DNA of 64,000 nt from JAJRVM01 sp041752115 (GCA_041752115.1 JBGSHS010000168.1:1-64000), one strand, 5' to 3'. Positions 52,821 through 61,517 are shown, counted from the stretch's first letter. Made by a program: numbers and translations. The notes: generated by a model from the sequence alone, not told the origin.

Positions 52821-54500
52821 ATGGAATCTGACGGCCATGAATCGGACGACCTGACGCCCATGTCTGTCCCGGCGGGACGCCTGCCCGAAAGCGACCAGTC
52901 GGAGGTTCGGAGTGCTGTCGAGACGCTGGTACGCGCGGTTGAGTTGGACCCCGACAATCCTCTGCTTCTCCAGGCGCTGGCCGACGCCTACCAGCAGGCT
53001 GGAAGTCGAGTCAGTGCGCTGCGGCAGTTGTCACGCCTGATGGATCTAGAACTGGCGACGGGGCCGGTATGGAAGCAGGCGGCTCAGCTGCTGGCCGAGG
53101 TTGGTGAGCATGCGCAGGCCGTGGGAGCCTACCGGCGATACTTGGAGATTGAAGGTCAGGACGGGGAGGCGTGCCACGAGTACGCCCGCTCTCTTCATAA
53201 GCTTGGCGACCTCACAGGGGCCGTGACTCAGCTCCAGCGGTCTGCCGTTCATTGTGATTCACTCGCCCCGTGGCTGTCGCTGGCTATCCTCGCTCCAAGC
53301 TATTGGGCTTTCGACCACAGTGACGTGCTGCAGATGCGTCGCACGTTCGCCTCCAAATTGTGTGAGCACAGCAGCGTGGTCCATTCGCGCAGGACCGGGA
53401 AACGATCAACCGGTCGCCTGCGTATCGGTTATGTTTCCAGTTGGTTCGATCATGAAAACTATATGAAGCCAGTCTGGGGACTTATCAACCGCCATAATCG
53501 CGAGGCGTTTCAGATCCACTTGTTCTCCGACACGGGCCTTGAACGCGGTCTGCCTGGATACCTTCCTCAGTCGGGCGATCGCGTGCACGAAACCGCTGAA
53601 CTGGATAATGCGGCGCTGGCACAATGGATCGAGAATGAACAGATTGATGTGCTGGTCGACCTGAACGGCTATAGCACTCCGGCTCGCTTGGGACTGTTTC
53701 TCACGTCGCCAGCCCCGGTCACGGTGGCCTGGTTCAACATGTATGCCACGTCGGGGCTCTCGGGAATCGGTTACCTGGTCGGTGATGCGGACACAGTCTA
53801 TCCGGAGGAAGAGCCGTTCTACTCCGAGACGGTCTTGCGTTTGCCGCAGAGTTACCTCAGTTTCCACGTGACGCACAACGCGCCGCCCCTTGTCGCACCA
53901 CCTTGCTGTCGAGCTGGCCATATCACGTTTGGTTGTCTTGCCACGCAGTACAAGATCTCGGCACCGGTGCTCGACGCGTGGGCCACCATCCTGCATGCCG
54001 TGCCGACATCCCGTTTGCTCGTCGGAAACGTCATGCTGGGGTCTGTCTGCAATCGTGATTACCTGGCAGCTCAGTTCGAGTCGCGAGGAATCGAACGAGG
54101 TCGCGTGGAGTTTCGTGGGCGTGCCGAGCATCGGGTCTTCCTCGAATACTACAATGCCATCGATATTGCTCTGGATACGTTTCCCTATAATGGTGGAACG
54201 ACAACGATGGAAGCGCTGTGGCAAGGCGTTCCCGTCGTCACGTTTGCCGGGGACCGATGGGCTTCACGCACCAGCGCCAGTCTGATGCGCGGGTCGCCGT
54301 GTGGGTCGTTCGTGGCGGCGGATCTCGCAGGATACCAGCAGGTTGCCATCCGCCTGGCCAGTGACCCGGATGTGGGAGCTCGACTGCAGGTGCTTCGCCG
54401 ATCTCTGCGTCAGGCTCTCCTGAGTTGCCCTGTGTGTAACACGGAGTCGTTTGCTCGAGCCATGGAGTTGCTCTATCGTGACGCGGTCTCACGTGTATGA
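52821..54500 (+). CDS. TPR protein with O-GlcNAc-transferase (GT41, SPINDLY-like) domain
   Basis: Protein of 559 aa. Residues 25-160 are TPR-like helices (AVELDPDNPLLLQALADAYQ, GAYRRYLEIEGQDGEACHEY, ATGPVWKQAAQLLAEVGEH). Residues 195-555 are the GT41 catalytic region: RIGYVSSWFDHENYM at the N-lobe, DVLVDLNGYSTPARLGL, SAPVTVAWFN-like block, and the family end IALDTFPYNGGTTTMEALWQ then GVPVVTFAGDRWASR. The catalytic His of the OGT N-lobe appears as FDHEN. Bacterial members glycosylate proteins or peptides in the cytoplasm; target unknown. Co-transcribed with the GNAT gene. Confidence 0.9.
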   Translation: MESDGHESDDLTPMSVPAGRLPESDQSEVRSAVETLVRAVELDPDNPLLLQALADAYQQAGSRVSALRQLSRLMDLELATGPVWKQAAQLLAEVGEHAQAVGAYRRYLEIEGQDGEACHEYARSLHKLGDLTGAVTQLQRSAVHCDSLAPWLSLAILAPSYWAFDHSDVLQMRRTFASKLCEHSSVVHSRRTGKRSTGRLRIGYVSSWFDHENYMKPVWGLINRHNREAFQIHLFSDTGLERGLPGYLPQSGDRVHETAELDNAALAQWIENEQIDVLVDLNGYSTPARLGLFLTSPAPVTVAWFNMYATSGLSGIGYLVGDADTVYPEEEPFYSETVLRLPQSYLSFHVTHNAPPLVAPPCCRAGHITFGCLATQYKISAPVLDAWATILHAVPTSRLLVGNVMLGSVCNRDYLAAQFESRGIERGRVEFRGRAEHRVFLEYYNAIDIALDTFPYNGGTTTMEALWQGVPVVTFAGDRWASRTSASLMRGSPCGSFVAADLAGYQQVAIRLASDPDVGARLQVLRRSLRQALLSCPVCNTESFARAMELLYRDAVSRV

Positions 54501-54803
54501 GCAGAACGCACTCCTCATCCGACTCGCCGAAGCGGTATGATTTTCGTGCACCGGCGGTATTGAATCAGCGCGGTCCAGCTGTTTCCCGTAGGAAAGGCAA
54601 CTCGCTCCTGCGACCTGACGAGCGGGCTGCGGTCAACTTGCGTAACGTCCGTGCCGCACTACAGAATGATATCCTGAGTACGCCGAAACCGGATCCCACC
54701 AACCTGGCGAGTGAGGGAGCAGGGCGATTCACCTGGCCCGGCAGGGGCGAGGTGAATGCCACCTGGTACCCCCTCACTTCATCTGCACGGAGACTCAAGC
54801 AAA
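54501..54803. other. Intergenic region
   Basis: 303 bases. An in-frame extension of an unrelated frame (from 54497) crosses the region but has no protein character. Nothing else seen. Confidence 0.35.
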
Positions 54804-55397
54804 ATGGTCAAGACCGCCAGTACGATGATGCCGCTTGGAACCCAGGCGCCTTCCTTCTCGCTTGTCAATGTGGACGGTCGTACGGTATCGCTGAGCGACT
54901 TCCGCGGTGCCCCGGCACTGTTGGTCATGTTCATCTGCAATCACTGCCCCTTCGTCAAACACCTGGCCGATGCATTGGCTGACTTCGCTCGCGGGTATCA
55001 GCAGAAGGGTGTCGCCATAGTCGGCATCAGTTCTAACGATGTCAGCACCCATCCGGCGGACTCGCCCGAACAGATGATTCACGAGGCCGTGCGGCGAGGA
55101 TACTCGTTTCCCTATCTGTACGACGAGGATCAAGAAGTTGCGAAAGCCTATCGAGCCGCTTGCACGCCTGACTTCTTTCTGTTTGACGGCCAACAGCGAC
55201 TAGTCTATCGAGGACAGTTCGACTCCAGCCGGCCCGAATCGGGAATCCCTATCACCGGAGCTGACGTGCGAGGAGCGATCGATGCCGTACTGGCCGGCCA
55301 GCAGGTGGCTCAGGACCAGAGACCGAGCATCGGCTGCAATATCAAGTGGAAAGCCGGCCTGGAGCCAGACTATTTCAACCCGCAGGGAACCGCCTGA
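54804..55397 (+). CDS. Thioredoxin-fold redoxin, cytoplasmic
   Basis: Protein of 197 aa. LGTQAPSFSLVNVDGRTVSL opens a peroxiredoxin/TlpA-like fold and FICNHCPFVKH supplies the C-x-x-C pair (Cys-Asn-His-Cys); SSNDVSTHPADSPEQM and ACTPDFFLFD continue the fold. No signal peptide, so cytoplasmic. This subgroup (CNHCPFVKH) is common and of unclear activity. ATG 54804 is used; a weak GGAGA lies upstream. The C-terminal SIGCNIKWK is a typical ending of the group. Confidence 0.9.
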   Translation: MVKTASTMMPLGTQAPSFSLVNVDGRTVSLSDFRGAPALLVMFICNHCPFVKHLADALADFARGYQQKGVAIVGISSNDVSTHPADSPEQMIHEAVRRGYSFPYLYDEDQEVAKAYRAACTPDFFLFDGQQRLVYRGQFDSSRPESGIPITGADVRGAIDAVLAGQQVAQDQRPSIGCNIKWKAGLEPDYFNPQGTA

Positions 55398-55682
55398 GCG
55401 AGGTTCGCCAACGCACGTCGGCAACGTCGAAAGATGCCACGTCTGCAAAAAAAAAATCCACAAGGGAGCAGGATCCCGGCCGCGCCCGCTTTTCTGCCGG
55501 CTTGCAGCGGCCATCGGTGACGCGAAGGTGTCGCCCGTCGGCAAGCCTTCTGTGTGTTGCCGAGTGCTGGTCGGTGGCATGGCATTTGCAACCTTCCTGC
55601 GGTTACCTCCACCTGTTCATCGGAAAGGGTGGAAGCCGTGGCGATGACGTCGAGGGAAGCACACCAGGGAGATAGTCGGCTT

Positions 55683-55760
55683 ATGAAACTTAAAGAAATC
55701 ATGTCGCGCAATGTGGAGTCGATTTCCGCCGAATCCAATCAGCCCGGAGACACTCCGTGA
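55683..55760 (+). pseudogene. Fragment of a CBS-domain gene
   Basis: A 25-codon frame, MKLKEIMSRNVESISAESN, is the standard opening of CBS-domain proteins, but ends after QPGDTP at a TGA (55758-55760). The rest of a CBS pair is missing. Its stop overlaps the GTG start of the next frame. The gap 55398-55682 before it holds only an A10 tract (55447-55456). Confidence 0.6.
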
Positions 55761-55993
55761 CAACTTCGCAGGGACGGATCAAGGAAGAGCCGTGGGCGGT
55801 TCAACAGCTGGCATGGGGCAGCCGATTGTCAGCCACCGACGGGGAAGTGGGAGTGGAGCATGGCACTGTTACCTTGACCGGAATGATTTCCAGCCATTTC
55901 GCTTGCCGGGCAGCGGTCGGCGGTGCCTGGCACGTGGCAGGAGTCGTCGGTGTGATCGATCTACTGGGAGTGCGGTGTCCCCGAGTTGATTGA
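55757..55993 (+). CDS. BON-domain protein (short)
   Basis: Protein of 78 aa from GTG 55757, overlapping the preceding TGA by GTGA. Residues 20-75 follow a BON domain: RLSATDGEVGVEHGTVTLTG, ISSHFACRAAVGGAWHVAG, VVGVIDLLGV. BON domains bind membranes or nucleotides and are frequent in osmotic-stress proteins, often next to CBS domains. It seems to be the downstream end of a CBS-BON gene that lost its CBS part; whether it is still expressed is open. Confidence 0.7.
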   Translation: MTTSQGRIKEEPWAVQQLAWGSRLSATDGEVGVEHGTVTLTGMISSHFACRAAVGGAWHVAGVVGVIDLLGVRCPRVD

Positions 55994-56046
55994 GGTGCCG
56001 GATGATCATCGCCTCCTGGTCACGGCGGCATCCAGCAGGGGAGTGG

Positions 56047-56712
56047 TCAACCGTTTTCGAGCACCCACTGTGTGGCTCGCTGAAGCAACTCCGTCGCATC
56101 GGAAAGGTCGAGTTTGGCCTTGATGTTCTCGCGATAGCGTTCGATCGTCTTCGGGCTCAAATGGAGCTGCTCCGCAATCTGCCGAGTACGAAATCCGCGA
56201 CCGATAAACTGAAACACCTCCATCTCACGATCGCTCAACTGCTCGAACGACGCGTTGCTTTCCAGCGTGGGCTTCCGATTCCCCACACGACGTTTCAGCA
56301 GCTTCCGCCCCATGGACTCGCTGAGATAGACCTCGCCTGAGAGAACGGCACGTATCCCGTCAATCAGTTTTTCCGTTGCTTCCTGCTTGTTGATGTATCC
56401 CAGAGCGCCAGCCTCCAGCGAGCGTTCAGCAAACATCTTCTCATCGTGTGCTGAGATGACGAGGATCTTCAGAGAGCTGGATTCGCTCGCCAACTGCTTG
56501 ATGACTTCGATCCCGTGGCCTTCCTTCAGAGTGATATCGACAATCACCAGATGGGGCTTCGTAGCCCTGGTCTGCGCGATGGCCTCCTGGTGAGTTGATG
56601 CGAAGCCACACACTTCCAGATCGGGCTGATTGCCGATCAGCTGCGCATAACCCTGCCTTACGATCGGATGATCTTCGACAATCAGCACCCGAGATCTTTG
56701 CTGTGACGTCAT
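56047..56712 (-). CDS. NarL/FixJ-type response regulator (REC-LuxR)
   Basis: Protein of 221 aa. REC domain: acidic pair in LIVEDHPIVRQG, phosphorylation site D59 (LVIVDITLKEG), VISAHDEKM with the Ser/Thr switch and GYINKQEATEKL with the Lys. HTH_LuxR: LSDREMEVFQFIGRGFRTRQ, IAEQLHLSPKTIERYRENIK. It is a DNA-binding transcription regulator; no kinase is near. It is convergent with the BON gene and diverges from the CsrA-like gene across about 980 bases. Confidence 0.95.
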   Translation of the reverse strand: MTSQQRSRVLIVEDHPIVRQGYAQLIGNQPDLEVCGFASTHQEAIAQTRATKPHLVIVDITLKEGHGIEVIKQLASESSSLKILVISAHDEKMFAERSLEAGALGYINKQEATEKLIDGIRAVLSGEVYLSESMGRKLLKRRVGNRKPTLESNASFEQLSDREMEVFQFIGRGFRTRQIAEQLHLSPKTIERYRENIKAKLDLSDATELLQRATQWVLENG

Positions 56713-57696
56713 GGTAGTCCGATTCCGTTTCGTCTGCTATCGTGACGGTCCGAAAGGAAATGCTACACGTCTCTCCCCTCAAAGTGTTCGTTCCGCCACT
56801 GTGCGGAGGCGGCACGGGCAGGACGCATCTGCCCCTGGTTGGGTGGTTAGAGCGGACGCGAGCCGCCAGGGGTAACCGGCTCTACCAGTCTCGTGGCAAG
56901 GTCACCTGATCCTGCCCCCTGAACCTGCCAGATTCGGTTCCAATGCAGGCTGTCGTGGCACCCCTGTATTCTCCTGGCAACCCTGAGAAGCTTCTCGAAG
57001 ATACGGGCCTCTTCGCCTTGAATTCTGTACCCACAGAAGCTCGCTGAATCACCATCATGCGCGAGTGATCAAGAGACCTGCGTTCTTGGCCGCAACCCCC
57101 GTTGTTCTTGTGACATGTCCGACCTCCCGATGGCTCCCCTGGACGTCACCATGACATGTTACCGACATCGTATGCCGCACGTGGGCCGCAGGCAAATTCC
57201 CAGCCACAAACTGTACCACCCCCCCGAGACAATAGTGTTTCACAAATGTGCTCAGGCCGCAAGCGTCTGGAAGGCGACCGCTGCGAAATATTCACCCCTG
57301 GCAGAACTGCTTCCTGCGACACCTCAGGGGGAGCGGTGGGGGACGCAAGTCCCATAGGGAGCGACGCCGGGCTCACAGTGCCGACTGGCACTCATAACGC
57401 CGACTGGGAAAAGAACCCAACGTCCAATTGGGAGAAGCGCGAATAGGCGACAGGCATCGCTCCGGAGAGAATAGCTGGTTCAACGCAATTCCCGGCAGTA
57501 CGGATGGTAACGGGGGCGAACACGGCGGTCGATTCCTGCCGACCCTCTCAGCAATTCACTTCCACGGGCAGTGCCAATCCAAGATGTCTCTGCGGCGTTC
57601 CTCCGCTCTGATGTACCGGGAATGCGCTGTGGCGGCTCTCCCTAGCATCAGGACGTTGGCGAATCCCACTGGATGAGTTGGGAAAAGGAAAGAAGC
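56713..57696. other. Long intergenic region upstream of the CsrA-like gene
   Basis: 984 bases without a supportable gene, the longest empty stretch of the window. Small palindromes and degenerate words occur near 57385-57420 (GTGCCGACTGGCAC and CGCCGACTGG). It may hold an RNA gene or several promoters. Confidence 0.4.
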
Positions 57697-58113
57697 ATGT
57701 ATGCCGCAACGAAGCATGTCGGTGACCGGTTTCAGATTGATCCATCTTTGGAGGTCGTGGTCCTGGAACTCGCAGCGCGTCAAGTGAAGCTCGGTATTCG
57801 TTCGCTGGCAGATTTCCCGGAGTCGGTTCCGCGCATCACCCCCTCCGGATCGGTCGGTCGACCTGCTGCCTATTACCATTCGCGCGATGGTGTGACCATG
57901 CTCGTTGTTTCCCCGGCAGCGGGAGATCGACTCCAGATCAACCAGTCGGTCGATTTGTCGATCGACGACTTGAGCGAGCATGAGGTACGCTTGTCCGCCA
58001 TTGCATCGAGCCATGCACAACGGCTCGTCCTTGCAGTGCCGGGAGCACGACCCTTTTCCTGGCAAGAGAGCGGGCTCGAATCGACCTCGTGGAGTGAGAC
58101 TGCTCACCGTTAA
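57697..58113 (+). CDS. Protein of two tandem CsrA-like domains
   Basis: Protein of 138 aa from ATG 57697 (AAGGAAA upstream). Residues 1-47 line up with CsrA without a gap by eye: MYAATKHVGDRFQID against MLILTRRVGETLMIG, then EVVVLELAARQVKLGI against the TVTVLGVKGNQVRIGV strand. Residues 68-115 fit the same pattern again: MLVVSPAAGDRLQIN and VDLSIDDLSEHEVRLSAIAS. CsrA is a homodimer that binds RNA through R6-R7 and R44; here those places are K/H and V in copy 1 and P/A and V in copy 2, so RNA binding may be lost or changed. A single chain may mimic the CsrA dimer. Residues 116-138 are a Ser/Trp-rich tail. Confidence 0.7.
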   Translation: MYAATKHVGDRFQIDPSLEVVVLELAARQVKLGIRSLADFPESVPRITPSGSVGRPAAYYHSRDGVTMLVVSPAAGDRLQINQSVDLSIDDLSEHEVRLSAIASSHAQRLVLAVPGARPFSWQESGLESTSWSETAHR

Positions 58114-58501
58114 GCAGCAGTGGTCATCCTGCTGAGCTATTAGCTAGTGAAGGGCCAGCCGGTGAAGGGCCAGCCCCCGACATCTTGCTCACGGACAACC
58201 GGCTCACGAGTGGCGGCGAGAGGAGTATTTCTGCGCCGTTGGGTGGACCAAGCGCCGCGAGGTGAAGCCGACCGACGGCCACCATCAGAGAACGGACGGC
58301 GACGAAGGGAAGGGGCTGGAGTGGCTCGCTGCGACGACCTGTCGCGAGGTCTTCCAGGGTGTCGGCATGCTCCGACGAGCGGGGGTGCGCTGGCGCACCG
58401 CCGATCAAGAATCGCACTTCTCGGTAACCGGTTGGTACGAGAAGTGCTGCCAAACTCCACAAGCTGGAAGCTGAGTAGAACGTCTTATGTGGAGACTGGT
58501 C
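58114..58501. other. Intergenic region
   Basis: 388 bases. GTGAAGGGCCAGCC occurs twice in tandem at 58147-58160 and 58162-58175. No gene supported. Confidence 0.4.
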
Positions 58502-58795
58502 ATGGCAGTGCATATGACCTGCGAGGTCGAGTTCATTGGTGGTCCTGTGGACGGCCAGACGGATAAGCTGGGAAGGCCACTGGACCCGTTTCTCGGGATA
58601 CGGAGTGTGACCGAGGCGGACTCGTTGTGGGCAGCGGCGTGGCGGCTCTTGTCCGGGCACCGGCAAGCCTCCCATTCAGCCGTGGCCGTCTATGAACTCC
58701 AGCAGTTGGACGACGGGCGGCAATGTTATCGCTATCTGGGAACACACGTCATTTCACGTTCGTTTCTGCCAGTGAGAGAGAAGAGTTGTGGATGA
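58502..58795 (+). CDS. Small protein of unknown function (FIGGPVDG type)
   Basis: Protein of 97 aa. CEVEFIGGPVDGQTDKLG and AVYELQQLDDGRQCYRYLGT form a short beta-rich fold known from uncharacterised planctomycete and phage proteins (recollection, not a search). GGAG about eight bases upstream supports ATG 58502. Its stop overlaps the GTG start of the following gene by eight bases, so it begins a four-gene run. Confidence 0.6.
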   Translation: MAVHMTCEVEFIGGPVDGQTDKLGRPLDPFLGIRSVTEADSLWAAAWRLLSGHRQASHSAVAVYELQQLDDGRQCYRYLGTHVISRSFLPVREKSCG

Positions 58796-59294
58796 TCGTG
58801 CTCAGACAGTTGTTCCTGGCGCAACTCACTGCGGGGAGGTGGAACCGGAGGAGTTGGCGGAGTGGATGGAGAGCTGGGACGACCTGGCAGCTTGTTACGG
58901 GCTGACGGGAATATCGGAGTTGCTACGGGTATTGCAGAGGGGGCGCAGCAGCACGGCGGACCAGTTGCGGCTTGGGAAGGTGCTGTGGAGGACGCGCGCC
59001 ACACGGCTCTTCCTGCCGTTGTCGTTCTCCGATGACCACCGAGCGATCCATGGCGCTGAAGCTGCTCGGTTCATGAGGGCAGCTGGAAGAGTCGCTTTCG
59101 AGCACCTTGAAACGGCTACTGGTCTCCTGCCTTGGGCCGGTCGATCGCGGCTGCCCCACGCTGACAGACCGGTGCCGGAGATGGGCAGCGAGATGCCACG
59201 TCAGATTGACCGGCGACGAGCTCCGATGAGGGAGGGTGTGGTCTCCGTGGGCGCGGAGATTGCGAGCCGACGACCGGGCGCAGGCGGCCTTTGA
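58788..59294 (+). CDS. Protein of unknown function
   Basis: Protein of 168 aa from GTG 58788, preceded by GAGAGAAGAG. Acidic opening (GEVEPEELAEWMESWDDLAA), a helical repeat-like stretch DLAACYGLTGISELLRVLQR, and a basic C-terminal third. No family recognised; the C-terminal part has low protein character. It overlaps the previous gene by eight bases. Confidence 0.5.
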   Translation: MDDRAQTVVPGATHCGEVEPEELAEWMESWDDLAACYGLTGISELLRVLQRGRSSTADQLRLGKVLWRTRATRLFLPLSFSDDHRAIHGAEAARFMRAAGRVAFEHLETATGLLPWAGRSRLPHADRPVPEMGSEMPRQIDRRRAPMREGVVSVGAEIASRRPGAGGL

Positions 59295-59442
59295 GGCGAG
59301 AGGTGACCGGCATGTCGTTTGCACGGGCATGAGTGATTTCGCTGTCAAGAGGCCTTCCGTTCAGAGCGCCGTGCCAACGGCGGCCACCCAGCGAGCATGC
59401 ACCCAGCGAAGACACGAGATGTGTGGCAAGGAGGAGACCGAC

Positions 59443-59907
59443 ATGCCGGCCCGCGACGAAAGCCATCCAGGTGAGGTAACGATTGCCGGCGCTGCGACGC
59501 TGTGGGAAGCGGCCGAGAAGATCATTGCACGCCAGGTGCATGAGCTGACCGTGGTGGAGAAGAACCGCATAGTAGGTACGATCTCTATTTGCGATCTCCT
59601 GCAGGCCACCGTGATCGAGGGGAGTGATGCAGCGGAAACCAGGGTGCGACAGCTGCTCAGGAGCACCCCAGCGGCGGGAGAGTATCGGGTCAATGCACAC
59701 ACCGACGTCGAGCAAATGCTGACATCGGGCAATCGAGGGTGGCGGGAGTCGGGAGAGGTGCTCAGTGACGACGAAGAAACGTCGCTGATTACGTGGCTGG
59801 AACTGGTCCACAGCCGGGTCGACCCACAGGCGACGGGAAGATTGCTGCAGCAGGACAGTTGGCCCGTGGCTTCACCCCCAGTTCCACCCGAAGAAGGCAG
59901 CTCATGA
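59443..59907 (+). CDS. Single-CBS-domain protein
   Basis: Protein of 154 aa from ATG 59443, with GGAGG at 59430-59434 eight bases upstream. Residues 8-75 follow one CBS motif: VTIAGAATLWEAAEKIIARQ, HELTVVEKNRIVGTISICDL. CBS motifs usually come in pairs that bind adenosine nucleotides; only one is clear, so it probably dimerises. The remainder is helical (DDEETSLITWLELVHSR). Its stop overlaps the next ATG (ATGA). Longer frames upstream lack a ribosome site. Confidence 0.75.
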   Translation: MPARDESHPGEVTIAGAATLWEAAEKIIARQVHELTVVEKNRIVGTISICDLLQATVIEGSDAAETRVRQLLRSTPAAGEYRVNAHTDVEQMLTSGNRGWRESGEVLSDDEETSLITWLELVHSRVDPQATGRLLQQDSWPVASPPVPPEEGSS

Positions 59908-60785
59908 ACAACCGAGAAATCGCCGCCAGCCTGGAGGGAGTTGCGAAGCTGTTGGAACTGCAGGAAGCGAATCCGTTCCGAATACGCAGTGACCGCCGTG
60001 CGGCCGATCATATTCGTCAGTTGGAGACTCCAGTGAGTACGCTCTATCGGAACGGAGGAGAGGCTCAGCTGCGACAGATTGAAGGGGTAGGAAATCGGCT
60101 GGCCGGCGCCCTGAAGGAACTGATTGAGACGGGCCGACTGCGCATGGCAGAACGACTTCAGAGCGAACTGGTGCCCGAGGCGTTGTTCATGCAGATTCCC
60201 GGCATTGGGCCGGAGCTGGCTGATCGCATTCAAGATGAACTGGGAATCACAACGCTCGAGGAACTGGAGCTGGCCGCGCACGACGGCCGGCTGGCCCGCG
60301 TGGAAGGAGTGGGACGTAAGCGGTTGACTGGCATTCGGCATGCTTTGACCAGCCTCCTGAGCCGGCCAGCAGCCGGGTCGAACACCAGCGAGTTGGCCGG
60401 ATCAGCGGCCGGTGATCCTCCCGCCGTGAAGACCTTGTTGGAGCTGGATGAGGAGTACCGGCGGCGAGCGGCTCAGGGTGATCTGCCTCGGGTCGCACCA
60501 CGCCGTTTCAATCCTTCCGGCGAGAAGTGGCTGCCCATCATGCGGACCACGGTGGGAGAATGGGATGTGACGCTGCTGTACTCCAACACCAAGCGCGCTC
60601 ACGACCTGAACAAGACGCATGATTGGGTCGTGATCTACTACGAAAAGGATGGCGAACACGATCAGTGCACGGTGGTGACAGATGCGACTGGGGAGTTCGC
60701 CCACAAACGCGTGGTGCGGGGGCGGGAAGCCGAGTGCCGCAGTTATTACGCCTCGTTGGATGTCGCGATCCCGCCACCGAGCTGA
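59904..60785 (+). CDS. PolX N-terminal-like helix-hairpin-helix protein without polymerase domain
   Basis: Protein of 293 aa from ATG 59904. NREIAASLEGVAKLLELQEA and NPFRIRSDRRAADHIRQLE are the 8-kDa domain of family X DNA polymerases; LRQIEGVGNRLAGALKELIE, FMQIPGIGPELADRIQDEL and LARVEGVGRKRLTGIRHAL are three helix-hairpin-helix motifs. The palm domain with GxS and D-x-D and the PHP nuclease of bacterial PolX are missing. The C-terminal 110 residues (EWDVTLLYSNTKRAHDLNKT, WVVIYYEKDGEHDQCTVVTD) are a separate small beta-rich domain. Probably DNA binding; activity unknown. Co-translated with the CBS gene. Confidence 0.8.
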   Translation: MNNREIAASLEGVAKLLELQEANPFRIRSDRRAADHIRQLETPVSTLYRNGGEAQLRQIEGVGNRLAGALKELIETGRLRMAERLQSELVPEALFMQIPGIGPELADRIQDELGITTLEELELAAHDGRLARVEGVGRKRLTGIRHALTSLLSRPAAGSNTSELAGSAAGDPPAVKTLLELDEEYRRRAAQGDLPRVAPRRFNPSGEKWLPIMRTTVGEWDVTLLYSNTKRAHDLNKTHDWVVIYYEKDGEHDQCTVVTDATGEFAHKRVVRGREAECRSYYASLDVAIPPPS

Positions 60786-61009
60786 TGGTCCAGCAGCGAA
60801 CCGGACAGGCTGGGATGGCCATGGCTGAGGGAGCGGTGCAGGTCGCTCCGCTACGGGAACCCGCCAGCCCGCGGGCCCGCCAGAGAAACAGCCAGAAAGG
60901 CTCTCCCCCTGCGACAGCAGAGCGGGGCATGCACCACGTCTCTGCTCAGGGGCGACCACCTTGCCGGCTGGTTTCTCTGTCTACTTGCGCTCACCATCCG
61001 CGGCCCCCA

Positions 61010-61180
61010 TCAGGCAATCGGTCGGCGCATTCCGCCGGCGAGCAAACTGATAATGAAGAGCACCAGGAAGACGAAGAACAGGATCTTCGCGATACCGGCT
61101 GCTCCAGCCGCGATGCCGCCAAACCCGAATACGGCCGCGATCACGGCGACGATGAAAAAGAGTAACGCCCAATACAACAT
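61010..61180 (-). CDS. DUF1328 small membrane protein
   Basis: A 56-aa protein (ATG 61180, stop 61010), MLYWALLFFIVAVIAAVFGF, GGIAAGAAGIAKILFFVFLV and the ending AGGMRRPIA. These are the exact features of DUF1328, a two-helix membrane protein widespread in bacteria and often stress-induced. GAGGAGG lies seven bases upstream, a near-perfect ribosome site. Neighbours with CBS and BON features support a stress role, by inference. Confidence 0.95.
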   Translation of the reverse strand: MLYWALLFFIVAVIAAVFGFGGIAAGAAGIAKILFFVFLVLFIISLLAGGMRRPIA

Positions 61181-61517
61181 GACCGAACCTCCTCACAGGA
61201 CCATTCCCAGCTGCAGTAGCGGCTCGTGGTCGGTCGCACTCTCGAGTGAGGGTTGTCGTGACCGAATCGGCCGCCCGCCTCCAGCGGATGGAGGCGGTGT
61301 AAGGAAACAGGTACAAATCCTGTGCCAGACGTTGGCCGAGGTATGTCCCATTGCGTGCTACAAGCCCGCGGCAGGAAAAGAGTGGTGCACGTGACTGTCA
61401 GATCCGGCGGCACAAGGACTGTCAAAGTAATCGTGGTCCCCCCCTGACCAGACTGCTCGCCCGGAAACCATCGTTTCACGCGGGATGTTGCCCGGTTTGA
61501 GGCCCTCTTGGCCGAGA
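61181..61517. other. Intergenic region
   Basis: 337 bases between the DUF1328 start and the end of the permease gene. No clear gene or repeat; presumably holds the DUF1328 promoter. Confidence 0.4.

Noticed and set aside
54497..54982. 161-aa frame starting with an ATGA overlap after the O-GlcNAc-transferase-like gene
   Set aside because: It runs into the thioredoxin-fold gene in another frame, has low protein character and no ribosome site of its own.
55447..55456. A10 homopolymer as a possible terminator or slippery site
   Set aside because: No hairpin precedes it on either strand and no gene crosses it.
57385..57420. Possible sigma-54 site (TGGCAC word) before the CsrA-like gene
   Set aside because: The -12 GC element is absent at the required spacing.
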